A DNA stretch of 64,000 nucleotides from Paenibacillus sp. PastM-3 (GCF_029893965.1 NZ_JARXXP010000008.1:153488-217487), one strand, 5' to 3'; shown: positions 53,076 through 61,346, numbered from the stretch's first letter. Numbers and translations are program-made. Notes: generated by a model from the letters alone, not told the origin.

Positions 53076-54026
53076 ATGGAGAATGAGGCGGTTCTGGCGG
53101 TGAAGGGTCTGAGCAAGCAGTATGGGACGGTGTCCGCCGTAGACAACATAAGCTTCACAGTGCACAAAGGGGAAGTGTTCGGCCTGCTGGGGCCCAACGG
53201 AGCCGGCAAAACAACCACGATCAGGATGCTGTGCGGTTTGCTAAAAGCGGATTCAGGCCGGATTCATGTCAATGGTATGCCAATGACCTCCGGCAGCTAT
53301 GAGCGGATTAAGCCGATGATCGGACTTTGTCCGCAGGAGATTGTCATCTGGGAGCTGCTGACCTGCCTGGAGCAGCTGCGTTTCGCAGGCATCGCCTACG
53401 GACTCTCTTCCAGGGCAGCGGGCAACCGGGCAGAAGTTCTGCTGCACGCACTGGGCCTGTGGGATAAGAGAAACAAGCTCGGCCGGACGCTCTCAGGCGG
53501 GATGCAGCGGAGACTGAATATCGCGCTGGCGCTTGTCCACGATCCGCCGCTGATCATTCTGGATGAGCCGCAGGCGGGACTGGACCCGCAGAGCAGAATT
53601 TTGGTGCGTGACTTCATCAGAGGACTGGCCCGGGATAAGACGGTAATCCTTACTACACATGACATGGATGAAGCTGACAGGCTGTTGGACAGGGTAGCCA
53701 TTATCGATCATGGAGAAATACTGCTGCTCGACATCCCAGACAGGCTTAAGGCTAAGGCGGGCACGGGAGAGCTTGTGCAGCTCCGGGTGACCGGAATCAG
53801 CAGGGAGCTGGCTGAGAAGGTTCTCCAGATGATGCCGCCGGAATGTACAGAAAAAACCTACACCGATGGACTGTTCCTCCTTGGCGGAGGAAGCGTTCTT
53901 GAATGGATTCCGAAGGTGCAGCAGCGGCTGAGGGCTCACCAGATCCAGACTCTGGATATGACCATCCGCAAACGGACGCTTGAGGATGCGTTCATTGCAT
54001 TGACCGGAAGGGGGCTGCGGGAATGA
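53076..54026 (+). CDS. ABC-2 type transporter ATP-binding protein
   Basis: A 316-residue exporter ATPase. Seen: GLLGPNGAGKTTTIRML (Walker A), LSGGMQRRLNIALALVHDP (signature), LIILDEPQAGLDPQSR (Walker B) and ILTTHDMDEADRLLDR (switch His). A C-terminal regulatory segment follows (about 225-310). Works with the permease that starts within its last codons (ATGA overlap). Confidence 0.93.
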   Translation: MENEAVLAVKGLSKQYGTVSAVDNISFTVHKGEVFGLLGPNGAGKTTTIRMLCGLLKADSGRIHVNGMPMTSGSYERIKPMIGLCPQEIVIWELLTCLEQLRFAGIAYGLSSRAAGNRAEVLLHALGLWDKRNKLGRTLSGGMQRRLNIALALVHDPPLIILDEPQAGLDPQSRILVRDFIRGLARDKTVILTTHDMDEADRLLDRVAIIDHGEILLLDIPDRLKAKAGTGELVQLRVTGISRELAEKVLQMMPPECTEKTYTDGLFLLGGGSVLEWIPKVQQRLRAHQIQTLDMTIRKRTLEDAFIALTGRGLRE

Positions 54027-55168
54027 GGCTTGCGGCAGCGGTTAACAAGTCCGTCAGGGAGAGTATCCGGGACTGGAAAATGCTCGCCATGGTGCTGCTG
54101 TTCTCGCCGTTTTTTCTGCTGCTGATGTCCTTTTTTTACGGGGGAGACGCGGTTACCTATAAGCTGGGCGTACTCAATCTGGATCCGGGGCGCGCGTCGG
54201 TTCAGCTTATCAGCAGTCTGGAGCAGATGGAGGGGCAGGCGAACGGGTCTCCGGTATTTAAGATAAGAAGCTTCCCGAACGGGGAAGAGCTGCAGGCGAA
54301 GGTGAAGCAAAAGGAGATCGATATCGGCCTGGTCATTCCCGAGGACTATTCAGCGGCACTGGCATCCGCAGCCAAAGGGGACAATATCAGCGCGGCGCAG
54401 GTAAGCTTTTACGGGAGTATGGGGAATGTGAGGTATCCTGTTGCAGCAGTCTGGGCGGCCGAGCAGGTGAACAGGCAGGGAATGAATGCAGCCGAAATCA
54501 CGCTTCCGGCCGTTATACAAGAAACCTTTGTTGAGAAAAAGCAGCCCTTAAACGAATTCGAAAGCTATGTCCCGGGGCTGATCTCCCTTGCTGTACTCAT
54601 GGTTCTGTTCACGGCTTCAGCCTCCATTGTGAAAGAAAATGACAATAAAACACTGCTTCGGCTCAAGCTCAGCCGGCTTGGCGCTTTTAACTTTCTGGGC
54701 GGAATCTGCATTACCCAGGCGGCTGTTGCCTCCGGTGCGGTTGTTCTGTCATACTGGACGGCCCTTGGATTAGGTTATGAACCGGAAAGGCATTTTGGCG
54801 CTATTCTGGCTGTCGGAGTGCTGTCTAGTATGGCTATGGTTGCTGTGAGCCTGATTGTGGCCAGCTTTTTGAACACGGTGTTTGATGTGCTGACAGTCGG
54901 CTGTTTTCCGTTTTTTATACTGATGTTTTTTTCGGGCAGTATGTTTCCCCTTCCGGAGCTGAATCTCATTACTGTATACGGGCGCGCTTTTGGCATGACA
55001 GATCTGCTGCCGCTTACGCATACTGCCAGTGCCTTTAATCAAATTTTGAATGATGGTGCGGGTCTGGCGGAGGTGGCAAGGGAGCTCTTAATGATCGTGC
55101 TGCTCACGGTTATTTATTTTGCCATGGGGATTTTACTGTACCAGAAGCGCAGGCTTTCCAAGGCGTAA
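54023..55168 (+). CDS. ABC-2 type transporter permease
   Basis: A 381-residue permease. One N-terminal membrane segment (LAMVLLFSPFFLLLMSFFY), an extracellular domain of about 140 residues (KLGVLNLDPGRASVQLISSL) and five C-terminal segments, including IPGLISLAVLMVLF-like VPGLISLAVLMVLFTASASI and FFILMFFSGSMFPLPEL. This is the layout of ABC-2/YhgE-like drug exporters. The cargo is unknown. Translationally coupled to the ATPase. Confidence 0.9.
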   Translation: MRLAAAVNKSVRESIRDWKMLAMVLLFSPFFLLLMSFFYGGDAVTYKLGVLNLDPGRASVQLISSLEQMEGQANGSPVFKIRSFPNGEELQAKVKQKEIDIGLVIPEDYSAALASAAKGDNISAAQVSFYGSMGNVRYPVAAVWAAEQVNRQGMNAAEITLPAVIQETFVEKKQPLNEFESYVPGLISLAVLMVLFTASASIVKENDNKTLLRLKLSRLGAFNFLGGICITQAAVASGAVVLSYWTALGLGYEPERHFGAILAVGVLSSMAMVAVSLIVASFLNTVFDVLTVGCFPFFILMFFSGSMFPLPELNLITVYGRAFGMTDLLPLTHTASAFNQILNDGAGLAEVARELLMIVLLTVIYFAMGILLYQKRRLSKA

Positions 55169-55185
55169 GCAGATTCTGCTAAAAA

Positions 55186-55228
55186 AACCAGCCGACCCGG
55201 GTAGCCCGGAATTGGCTGGTTCTATTTT
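55186..55228. terminator. Bidirectional terminator
   Basis: AACCAGCC-GACCCGGG pairs with CCCGG-AATT-GGCTGGTT, flanked by an A-run and TCTATTTT. Confidence 0.8.
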
Positions 55229-55257
55229 GCCTGCGAATAAAAGGTATTCCAGAAGAG

Positions 55258-56259
55258 CTACTCCTCCAAAAACACCAGTCCGATGAAGTCCTCCGGCTCA
55301 ATCCGTCCAAAATAATGCTTCAGATCAAGCCCGGACAGCGCCTCTCTGACCTCTGCATTCTCGTAACGCTTACCGCGCAGCGCATTTTCTACATCCGCTA
55401 CGTCACCTACGCCGAAGAAATCGCCGTAGATTTTGATATCTTTAATGTAGGAATCCTCAATATCCATGCGGATATCGACCAGACCGGCCGGGAATTTGCG
55501 GGTGTGCTTCACATTGCTCTTCGGCGACAGGCCGTAGTTCCAGTCCCAGTTCTGGTAGTGCTCCTTGGAAATTTCGTTAATGCGGACCCAGTCGTCCATC
55601 GTCAGCTTGTACTGCGGAACCCCGGAAGGCTCCATGCCAAAAATCGAACGCAGCAGCCCGTCGCGGAACTCCTCGATCGTCATGTCTGTGCCCAGCAGTT
55701 CTTTGATGTTGGCAACCCGGCTGCGCACGGACTTGGTGCTCTTGGATTTGAACTTCTCCGGGTTCACGTTCAGGGAGGCTTGTACATCATCCAGATTCAG
55801 GTCGAACATCAGGGTGCCATGGCTGAACATCCGTCCGCGGGTGGAGAACTGGGCGTTGCCGGAGATTTTGCGCTCGCCGACCTGCAGGTCGTTGCGTCCG
55901 CTCAGCTCAGCGTTGACTCCCATAGACTGCAGATAGTCGATGACCGGCTGGGTAAATTTGAGGAAGTTATGGAACGACTCGCCGTCATCCTTGGTGATGA
56001 AGCTGAAGTTCAGATTGCCGAGGTCATGGTACACCGCTCCGCCGCCTGAGAGCCGGCGCACGACCTGGATGTTGTTTTCTTTTACATATTCCTGGTTGAT
56101 CTCTTCAATCGTATTCTGGTGCTTGCCGATGATGATGGACGGGCTGTTGATATAAAAGAGCAGGTAGCTGTCGTCCATCGGGAGGTTTTTGAGCGCGAAC
56201 TCCTCAATGGCCAGGTTGATCGAAGCGTCTGTAATGCCGGTGTTATCAATAAAGAGCAT
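55258..56259 (-). CDS. lplJ: Lipoate-protein ligase
   Basis: A 333-residue enzyme that activates lipoate with ATP and transfers it to lipoyl domains. Seen: SIIIGKHQNTIEEINQEYV, VVRRLSGGGAVYHDLGNLNF (the RRxSGGGAVYHD active-site motif), KISGNAQFSTRGRMFSHGTL with the catalytic Lys region, and a C-terminal LplA-C accessory domain (from about 245). Full length and intact. A plausible partner of the Ohr peroxidase system, which uses lipoylated proteins as reductant. Confidence 0.96.
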   Translation of the reverse strand: MLFIDNTGITDASINLAIEEFALKNLPMDDSYLLFYINSPSIIIGKHQNTIEEINQEYVKENNIQVVRRLSGGGAVYHDLGNLNFSFITKDDGESFHNFLKFTQPVIDYLQSMGVNAELSGRNDLQVGERKISGNAQFSTRGRMFSHGTLMFDLNLDDVQASLNVNPEKFKSKSTKSVRSRVANIKELLGTDMTIEEFRDGLLRSIFGMEPSGVPQYKLTMDDWVRINEISKEHYQNWDWNYGLSPKSNVKHTRKFPAGLVDIRMDIEDSYIKDIKIYGDFFGVGDVADVENALRGKRYENAEVREALSGLDLKHYFGRIEPEDFIGLVFLEE

Positions 56260-56452
56260 GGTATATTCCTCCGCCTGTACATGGTTAACTACTGCATTTA
56301 TTCTAAACTAAAAGCCCACATTTCACAAAATAGAAAGTGTCCTTCAGCTGCTACAGGAAAGTTGGGCGGAGTTGGAGCAGGTGCAGGGCACTCAGAGCAG
56401 GCCCGGATTAAGGCAGACCGGCTACATTGACAAAATAGTCCCACATCCATCA

Positions 56453-56482
56453 TTGACGCGCTTCTGCGCTAAAGGCAATAAT
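56453..56482 (+). promoter_or_regulatory. Possible promoter of cobD
   Basis: TTGACG at 56453-56458, 18-base spacer, AATAAT at 56477-56482, about 45 bases before the ATG. Confidence 0.45.
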
Positions 56483-56529
56483 TGGGGCTATGGGTAACTC
56501 AATACGAGGCAAACAGAGGGAGTGTAACG

Positions 56530-57630
56530 ATGCTTGAAAAATATGGCCACGGGGGCGATTTGCTGACGGCAGCGGAGCTTTACGGTGGAGGCAGCGGGGA
56601 CAGGGATAGCGCTTTTGTTGACTTCAGCGCCAATATTAACCCGCTCGGCCCGCCGCCAGCTGTATTGGAGCTGTTGCGGGATGCTGCGGCTGCCGTCACG
56701 GCCTATCCTGATCCGGGGCACCGCCGGTTAAAAGCGCTGCTGGCCGCCGAGCTGGGTATCAGCACGGAATGGATTACTGTCGGCAACGGGGCTGCCGAGT
56801 CCATGGCGCTGCTGCTGCTGGCTGCAGCCCCGCGCCGGGTAGGGATCGTCGAGCCCTGCTTCTCCGAGTACCGCCAGCTCGCTGAGCAGTTTGGTGCGGA
56901 GGTGCTCTCCGTTCAGGGAACGGAGGAGCAGGCATACCGGGCGGATGCGGAAGAAATCGCCGGACTGCTGGAGCAGGTTGATCTGCTGTTCCTCGGCCAG
57001 CCGAACAACCCCAACGGCGTCCAGTATGCACTGGACGACCTGCGGTTTCTGGCCCGCAAGGCAGAGGCCTGCGGGACCTTGCTTGCCGTGGATGAAGCGT
57101 TCATCGACTTCATCCCGGAGGAGCGGCGGCAATCGCTGCTGCCGGAGCTGGCCGGGTTCCGTCATACGGTGCTGATCCGCTCGATGACGAAGTTTTTTGC
57201 CATTCCGGGGCTGCGGCTGGGGTTCACTATAGCAGCCCCGGAGCTTGCCGCGAGGATGAGCGGCAAGCAGGTGACCTGGAGCGTGAACGGCCTGGCGCAG
57301 CTGGCCGGGGAAGCGTGCCTGCGCAGCGGGCGCGGGTACGCCGCGCGCACGCGTGAGCTGATCGCAGCAGAGCGGGAGCTGCTGCGGGCGGGGCTTAGGC
57401 GGCTCGGCTGCAGCGTGCCGCCGGGCGAAGCGAACTTCCTGCTGGCGGAGCTGCCGGAAGGGTGGACAGCTGCGGCCGCGCAGGAGCAGCTTGGCCGCCG
57501 GGGCATCCTCGTGCGCAGCTGCGCGATGTACCCGGGCCTGGCCGCCGGGCATATCCGCGTGGCCGTCAAGGGGCCGGAGGACAACGCCCGGCTGCTGCGG
57601 GAGCTGGGGGCGGTTTTAGCGGGCGAGTAA
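56530..57630 (+). CDS. cobD: Threonine-phosphate decarboxylase
   Basis: About 366 residues from ATG 56530 (GAGGGAGTG upstream). A PLP enzyme that makes (R)-1-amino-2-propanol phosphate, the linker of cobalamin's nucleotide loop. Seen: DFSANINPLGPPPAVLELL, the family start, then GNGAAESMALLLLA, FLGQPNNPNGVQYAL and the PLP Lys in IRSMTKFFAIPGLRLGFTIA. It resembles histidinol-phosphate aminotransferase, but the N-terminal HGGDLLTAAELYG and the cobalamin neighbours (cbiZ, cbiB, cobC) support CobD. Confidence 0.9.
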   Translation: MLEKYGHGGDLLTAAELYGGGSGDRDSAFVDFSANINPLGPPPAVLELLRDAAAAVTAYPDPGHRRLKALLAAELGISTEWITVGNGAAESMALLLLAAAPRRVGIVEPCFSEYRQLAEQFGAEVLSVQGTEEQAYRADAEEIAGLLEQVDLLFLGQPNNPNGVQYALDDLRFLARKAEACGTLLAVDEAFIDFIPEERRQSLLPELAGFRHTVLIRSMTKFFAIPGLRLGFTIAAPELAARMSGKQVTWSVNGLAQLAGEACLRSGRGYAARTRELIAAERELLRAGLRRLGCSVPPGEANFLLAELPEGWTAAAAQEQLGRRGILVRSCAMYPGLAAGHIRVAVKGPEDNARLLRELGAVLAGE

Positions 57631-57643
57631 GTTTTGCGGCGGC

Positions 57644-57897
57644 TGGATGCTGCAAGGCTAGTTAATGAATGCTGCAGGATGATGCTGATTGCTACAGATT
57701 GCAAATGGATGCTGCTAGATGCTACGGAGTACTATGGATGCTATGATGCTGTGGGTGCTGTGGGTGCTACTGGATGCTACTGGATGATACTGGATGCTAC
57801 TGGATGCTACTGAATGCTACTAGATGCTACGGAGTGCTATGGATGCTACTGAATGCTACTGGATGCTACTGGATGCTACGGAGTGCTATGGAATGTA
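57644..57897. repeat. 10-bp tandem repeat array (GGATGCTACT)n
   Basis: About 20 copies of a 10-bp unit, GGATGCTACT and variants, lie downstream of cobD, best ordered from about 57762. A higher-order 20-bp unit GATGCTACGGAGTGCTATGG recurs near 57717, 57822 and 57872. Three frames contain stops, so it is not coding. Confidence 0.85.
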
Positions 57898-58016
57898 TAG
57901 GTCCATCTGGCGGGGATAAAGGCATCCAGGCTGATTAGGCGGTTGCGGTACACAGTTTGCTAGAAGGCAGGTAACTGGCAGGGATGAAATTGGCTCTGCT
58001 GAGCATTTCAATTCAA

Positions 58017-58203
58017 TTAAGTGGATTTTCGTCATCTATTTCGGGGCTACCTGCTGTCAGGAAGAAACTAGTTGGATAAAGGTCACTTAATTCTGCCGAT
58101 TTTGCCCATAACGAGAATTCCGGACCGAAATAGGTGAGGTTTTTCCAACTAATCATTGAAATTGCGGAGAAATGAAGGAATTAGGTGTCAAAAATCCAAC
58201 TAA
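58017..58203. repeat. Mirrored 28-nt repeat units, family 1
   Basis: Four degenerate units: 58017-58044 and 58068-58095 on plus, 58125-58152 and 58177-58203 on minus. The consensus is roughly TTAGTTGGAT-W4-GTCACCTAATTC. Unit starts are 51-57 nt apart. The surrounding 57.9-58.3 kb holds no gene. Confidence 0.65.
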
Positions 58204-58237
58204 TGTTTGAGGAGTAGCGTAGAATTAGCGGACTTTA

Positions 58238-58300
58238 AGTAGAGCAAGTAGAGCAAGTAGAGCAAGTAGAGCAAGTAGAGTAAATAAAGTAAATAGAGTA
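58238..58300. repeat. 9-bp tandem repeat (AGTAGAGCA)n
   Basis: Four perfect copies of AGTAGAGCA (58238-58273) followed by three degraded copies (AGTAGAGTA, AATAAAGTA, AATAGAGTA). It ends 45 bases before the cbiZ start, inside its leader. Confidence 0.85.
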
Positions 58301-58344
58301 TGAAAGAAAGTAACTTAAAGTAAAAGTAAAGGGCGTGATTAGGA

Positions 58345-59100
58345 ATGGCAAAAGTAAAGACTCCCTTTGAGCTTGCAGGCGGGGCGCGAACGTATTATTC
58401 CGGCGTCTGGCCGGGGCTGGCGCTGGAATGGAAGGAGGAGCACCTGCTGCTGGAGTTTCCGGCTGAGGCTGAAAGTATTTCCAGTGCAGTGTACGGCGGA
58501 GGAATGGGCCGGTTGAAGCGGGCTGTGAACCAGTATGTCAGCCGTGACTATGAGTGCAGCAATCCGGTGCGCGATATGGAGAATAAGCTGGCAGAGTGGG
58601 GATATCCGCTGGAGGGCTGCGCGGGCCTGATGACGGCAGTGCCGCTGGAGCATGCTGCGGTTGCCGAGGAGGATACCGGCTCTGCGGGGATTTTTTGCTG
58701 CGTGACTGCAGCTGCGGGCAATGCGGCCCGTGCGGGGGTGGAACGGAGTGTGCTGAAGGCTTACCGCCCAGGTACGATCAATATTATGCTTGGCATAGAC
58801 GGTCTGCTGACTCCCTCGGCGATGGTGAACGCCGTCATTACGGCAACCGAAGCCAAGGCCGCTGCTCTGGCAGATCTCGGCATCACCGATCCCGAGAACG
58901 GGCTAACCGCTACAGGCACGACGACAGATGCAATCGTGCTGGCAGTCAGCGGCAGCCGCCGTTACGGGGCAGAGCATGTGTATGCCGGTACAGCGACTGA
59001 TCTCGGCGGAGCGATTGGCAGGCTGGTGTATGCAGCGGTAACGGGCAGCCTCCGCTCGGTGCGTGCTGTGCAGGTGCAGGCAAGGAAGAACGGCGAATGA
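58345..59100 (+). CDS. cbiZ: Adenosylcobinamide amidohydrolase
   Basis: A 251-residue enzyme that removes the aminopropanol arm from adenosylcobinamide to give adenosylcobyric acid, which allows scavenged cobamides to be remodelled. Seen: SSAVYGGGMGRLKRAVNQYV, GLMTAVPLEHAAV, CVTAAAGNAARAG, TINIMLGIDGLLTPSAMVNAV and LTATGTTTDAIVLAVSGS, which cover the family. It stands with cbiB, which redoes the attachment using the cobD product. Ends with an ATGA overlap onto orf118. Confidence 0.93.
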   Translation: MAKVKTPFELAGGARTYYSGVWPGLALEWKEEHLLLEFPAEAESISSAVYGGGMGRLKRAVNQYVSRDYECSNPVRDMENKLAEWGYPLEGCAGLMTAVPLEHAAVAEEDTGSAGIFCCVTAAAGNAARAGVERSVLKAYRPGTINIMLGIDGLLTPSAMVNAVITATEAKAAALADLGITDPENGLTATGTTTDAIVLAVSGSRRYGAEHVYAGTATDLGGAIGRLVYAAVTGSLRSVRAVQVQARKNGE

Positions 59101-59453
59101 GCATTTATCTGCGCCGGATCTTTAACAACCGGCAAATGGACGGTGCACTGAACCGGATATGGCGGGCCATAAATACTGGTCCAGCGCATTACCGGATATG
59201 GAGAATTAGACAAGCGGTCGCTGGTTTGCGGAAAATATGGAGTTTACAACTGACCTGCACTCGCATGCCCCGAATGCGGGGAGCCTGGCAAGCAGGCAAT
59301 GGTTCGCGGATAATATGGAGCGCTCAGCTGAGCTGCGCTGAGTTGAGCCGAAGAAAGCGGAGGACTCGCCCGGCAGAAAGAGCGCTGGGCCAGACAGGGC
59401 GAGTCCAACAAGCAAGCACAGCGCTATGCCAGCCATGGAGGACTTGCTCATGA
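59097..59453 (+). CDS. Orf118, 13-residue-repeat protein bridging cbiZ and cbiB
   Basis: A 118-codon frame that begins with an ATGA overlap of the cbiZ stop and ends with an ATGA overlap of the cbiB start (59450-59453). It has AAGGA eight to ten bases upstream. The sequence shows a 13-residue period (39 bp): MDGALNRIWRAIN, TGPAHYRIWRIRQ, AVAGLRKIWSLQL, an irregular copy, then AGNGSRIIWSAQL, with RIW recurring. It is Arg- and Trp-rich. At DNA level, 59211-59258 and 59289-59336 are close copies. No family is recognisable. The double overlap argues for translation; equally, it could be a repeat expansion that happens to be open. Confidence 0.4.
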   Translation: MSIYLRRIFNNRQMDGALNRIWRAINTGPAHYRIWRIRQAVAGLRKIWSLQLTCTRMPRMRGAWQAGNGSRIIWSAQLSCAELSRRKRRTRPAERALGQTGRVQQASTALCQPWRTCS

Positions 59454-60397
59454 CGGTTGCAATCGTGCTGCTTGCCGCGTATGTACTGGACCGTCTTATC
59501 GGCGATCCCCGCAGCCTGCCCCATCCGGTTGTGTTAATGGGTAAAGCAATTAGCGCGCTGGAGCGGGCAATCCGCCGTTTTGTCCGCAACCCGCGCAGTC
59601 TGAAGCGTGCCGGCGTTCTGCTACCCCTGCTGGTAGCAGGAGGTAGCTGGCTGATAACAGCCGTGCTGCTCTGGCTGCTGTCACAGCTTTCGCCTTGGCT
59701 GGCGCTGGCGGCCGAAGCCTGGCTGATCTCTACAACCATTGCTTCCAAGGGGCTGAAAGATGCCGGGATGGCAGTTTATGCAGAGCTTAAGAAGGGGGAC
59801 CTTCCGGCGGCCAGACTTGTGCTCGGCATGATCGTCGGCCGTGATACGTCGCAGCTGGACAGTCCGGAAATTGTCCGGGGCACGGTAGAGACGGTTGCCG
59901 AGAACATTGTCGATGCAATCATTTCTCCGCTGCTGTACGCGCTGCTTGGCGGTGCGCCGCTGGCGATGGCCTACCGGGCCGTGAACACACTGGATTCCAT
60001 GGTCGGCTATAAGAATGATAAATACATCAATCTCGGCTGGGCCTCTGCGCGGCTTGACGATGTGGCGAATTACATACCGGCGCGCATAACTGCGCTGCTC
60101 CTAACCCTCTGTGCATGGCTGCTGCGGCTGGATTGGCGCAGATGCTGGCAGACCGTGCGGCGTGACGCCCGCCTGCATCCCAGTCCCAACAGCGGCTACC
60201 CGGAATCGGCAGTGGCCGGAGCACTGGGCATCCGCCTGGGCGGGGTGAACGTCTATCACGGCGTAGCCTCGTTCCGGGCTCATATGGGCGAGCCTCTGCG
60301 TAGTCTGGAGCCGGATGATATTATTGTCACTTCAAGGCTAATGCTACTGTCGTCCACTATATTTGTGGTCCTATGTGCAGCAGCAGCCTTCTTATAG
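59450..60397 (+). CDS. cbiB: Adenosylcobinamide-phosphate synthase
   Basis: About 315 residues from ATG 59450, which has GGAGGA seven bases upstream; ATG 59426 is an alternative. A membrane enzyme that attaches aminopropanol (phosphate) to adenosylcobyric acid. Seen: VLDRLIGDPRSLPHPVVLMG, VETVAENIVDAIISPLLYAL, AYRAVNTLDSMVGYKNDKY, DDVANYIPARITAL and NSGYPESAVAGALGIRLGG, all family blocks. Four to five membrane segments. Uses the product of cobD and undoes the cleavage made by CbiZ. Confidence 0.95.
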   Translation: MTVAIVLLAAYVLDRLIGDPRSLPHPVVLMGKAISALERAIRRFVRNPRSLKRAGVLLPLLVAGGSWLITAVLLWLLSQLSPWLALAAEAWLISTTIASKGLKDAGMAVYAELKKGDLPAARLVLGMIVGRDTSQLDSPEIVRGTVETVAENIVDAIISPLLYALLGGAPLAMAYRAVNTLDSMVGYKNDKYINLGWASARLDDVANYIPARITALLLTLCAWLLRLDWRRCWQTVRRDARLHPSPNSGYPESAVAGALGIRLGGVNVYHGVASFRAHMGEPLRSLEPDDIIVTSRLMLLSSTIFVVLCAAAAFL

Positions 60398-60416
60398 TTT
60401 GGGGGATAAGCGGAGC

Positions 60417-61268
60417 ATGGATGATCAGGAACAGGGAAAGAGAATCAAATTGGAAAAAGGGCAGACTGCCAGTCTGGCAGAATTGGATCCAGCGCAGCTT
60501 ACCTCTAGCATTCCGATAGAATCGGACCCAGCGCAGATTATGTCCAACAGTCTGGTAGAAATAGATGCTGCGAAGACTGCCTCCAGCAGCCCTGCAGAAC
60601 CGGACAAGGCTTCAGCAACCAGCCTGTGTCCGTTAGAGCTGGTACTGCTGCGCCATGGGCACACACAATGGAATAAGGAGCGCCGCTATCTCGGGAGCAG
60701 CGACCTGCCTCTGCTTCCTGAGGAACGGGACAGGCTGGCTGCACACAGAGAGCTGTCGGAGCTAACCGGAGACTTCTGGCGGGTATACTGCAGCGATCTG
60801 CTGCGCTGCCGGGAGACTTTGGCGGCAGCAGCCCCATCACTGGAAGCCCGGGCTGTATATGACTCGCGTCTCCGGGAGATGTCCTTCGGGGAATGGGAGG
60901 GCTGCAATTATGAGCAGCTCAGCGATAATCCGCTGTACAGAAGCTGGATTGATGATCCGGCGGCGGTTACTCCGCCTGGAGGAGAAGCCTGGACTGCTTT
61001 TGCAGCCCGGCTGCAGCAGTTCCTGACAGACCTGCTGCAGGAGGCCGGGCTGTCAACAATCTGCTGCCCGGACCCGCAAAGAGAAGACGGGCAGACAAGC
61101 AGCCAGGCAGCCGTTCTACAACAGAATGAGCGGCAGAAGCTGCGCGTGCTGATTGTCACGCACGGCGGCGTAATCCGTCACTTGCTGGCCAAGACACAGC
61201 CGGGAGTTACGTTCCGCACCGCGATCGCTCCGCCTCCGGGAACGGCAGCGGTAATTCAGCTGCAGTAG
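60417..61268 (+). CDS. cobC: CobC-like histidine phosphatase with N-terminal tandem repeat
   Basis: About 283 residues from ATG 60417. Residues about 70-283 form a phosphoglycerate-mutase-like phosphatase: LVLLRHGHTQWNKERRYLG (RHG motif), REMSFGEWEGCNYEQL, and VLIVTHGGVIRHLL with the second catalytic His. In this context it is probably the alpha-ribazole-phosphate or adenosylcobalamin-5'-phosphate phosphatase CobC. The N-terminal 70 residues are unusual: four 13-residue repeats (TASLAELDPAQLT, SSIPIESDPAQIM, SNSLVEIDAAKTA, SSSPAEPDKASAT) that run into SLCPLELVL. Related enzymes begin near the RHG motif. Confidence 0.85.
   Translation: MDDQEQGKRIKLEKGQTASLAELDPAQLTSSIPIESDPAQIMSNSLVEIDAAKTASSSPAEPDKASATSLCPLELVLLRHGHTQWNKERRYLGSSDLPLLPEERDRLAAHRELSELTGDFWRVYCSDLLRCRETLAAAAPSLEARAVYDSRLREMSFGEWEGCNYEQLSDNPLYRSWIDDPAAVTPPGGEAWTAFAARLQQFLTDLLQEAGLSTICCPDPQREDGQTSSQAAVLQQNERQKLRVLIVTHGGVIRHLLAKTQPGVTFRTAIAPPPGTAAVIQLQ
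60468..60623 (+). repeat. 39-bp tandem repeat inside cobC
   Basis: Four degenerate in-frame 39-bp copies encode the 13-residue units. Shared positions include the CAGAA/TAGAA block and the CCAGCGCAG core of the first two. Confidence 0.7.
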
Positions 61269-61284
61269 AATGGACCTGCTCGCA

Positions 61285-61333
61285 CAAACGGCTACGCCAT
61301 CCTGATCAGGACGGCGTAGCCGTTTGTATATTT
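61285..61333. terminator. Bidirectional terminator after cobC
   Basis: ACAAACGGCTACGCC pairs perfectly with GGCGTAGCCGTTTGT around ATCCTGATCAGGAC, which also pairs. T-run is short (TATATTTC). Confidence 0.75.
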
Positions 61334-61346
61334 CAAATCCAGTGTC

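Noticed and set aside
56290..56529. Cobalamin riboswitch upstream of cobD
   Set aside because: I could not find the conserved core (GCCACTG and AGCCAGGAGACC boxes) in this region.
56728..57552. 274-codon minus-strand open frame over cobD
   Set aside because: High-GC shadow frame; sequence is His/Gln/Arg-rich without family pattern.
57644..57897. Repeat array as a coding repeat protein
   Set aside because: Stops occur in all frames because variants such as GGATGATACT break each reading frame, and there is no start site.
58017..58203. CRISPR-like spacing of 28-nt units
   Set aside because: Units are degenerate, flip orientation, number only two per direction, and no cas genes are in the window.
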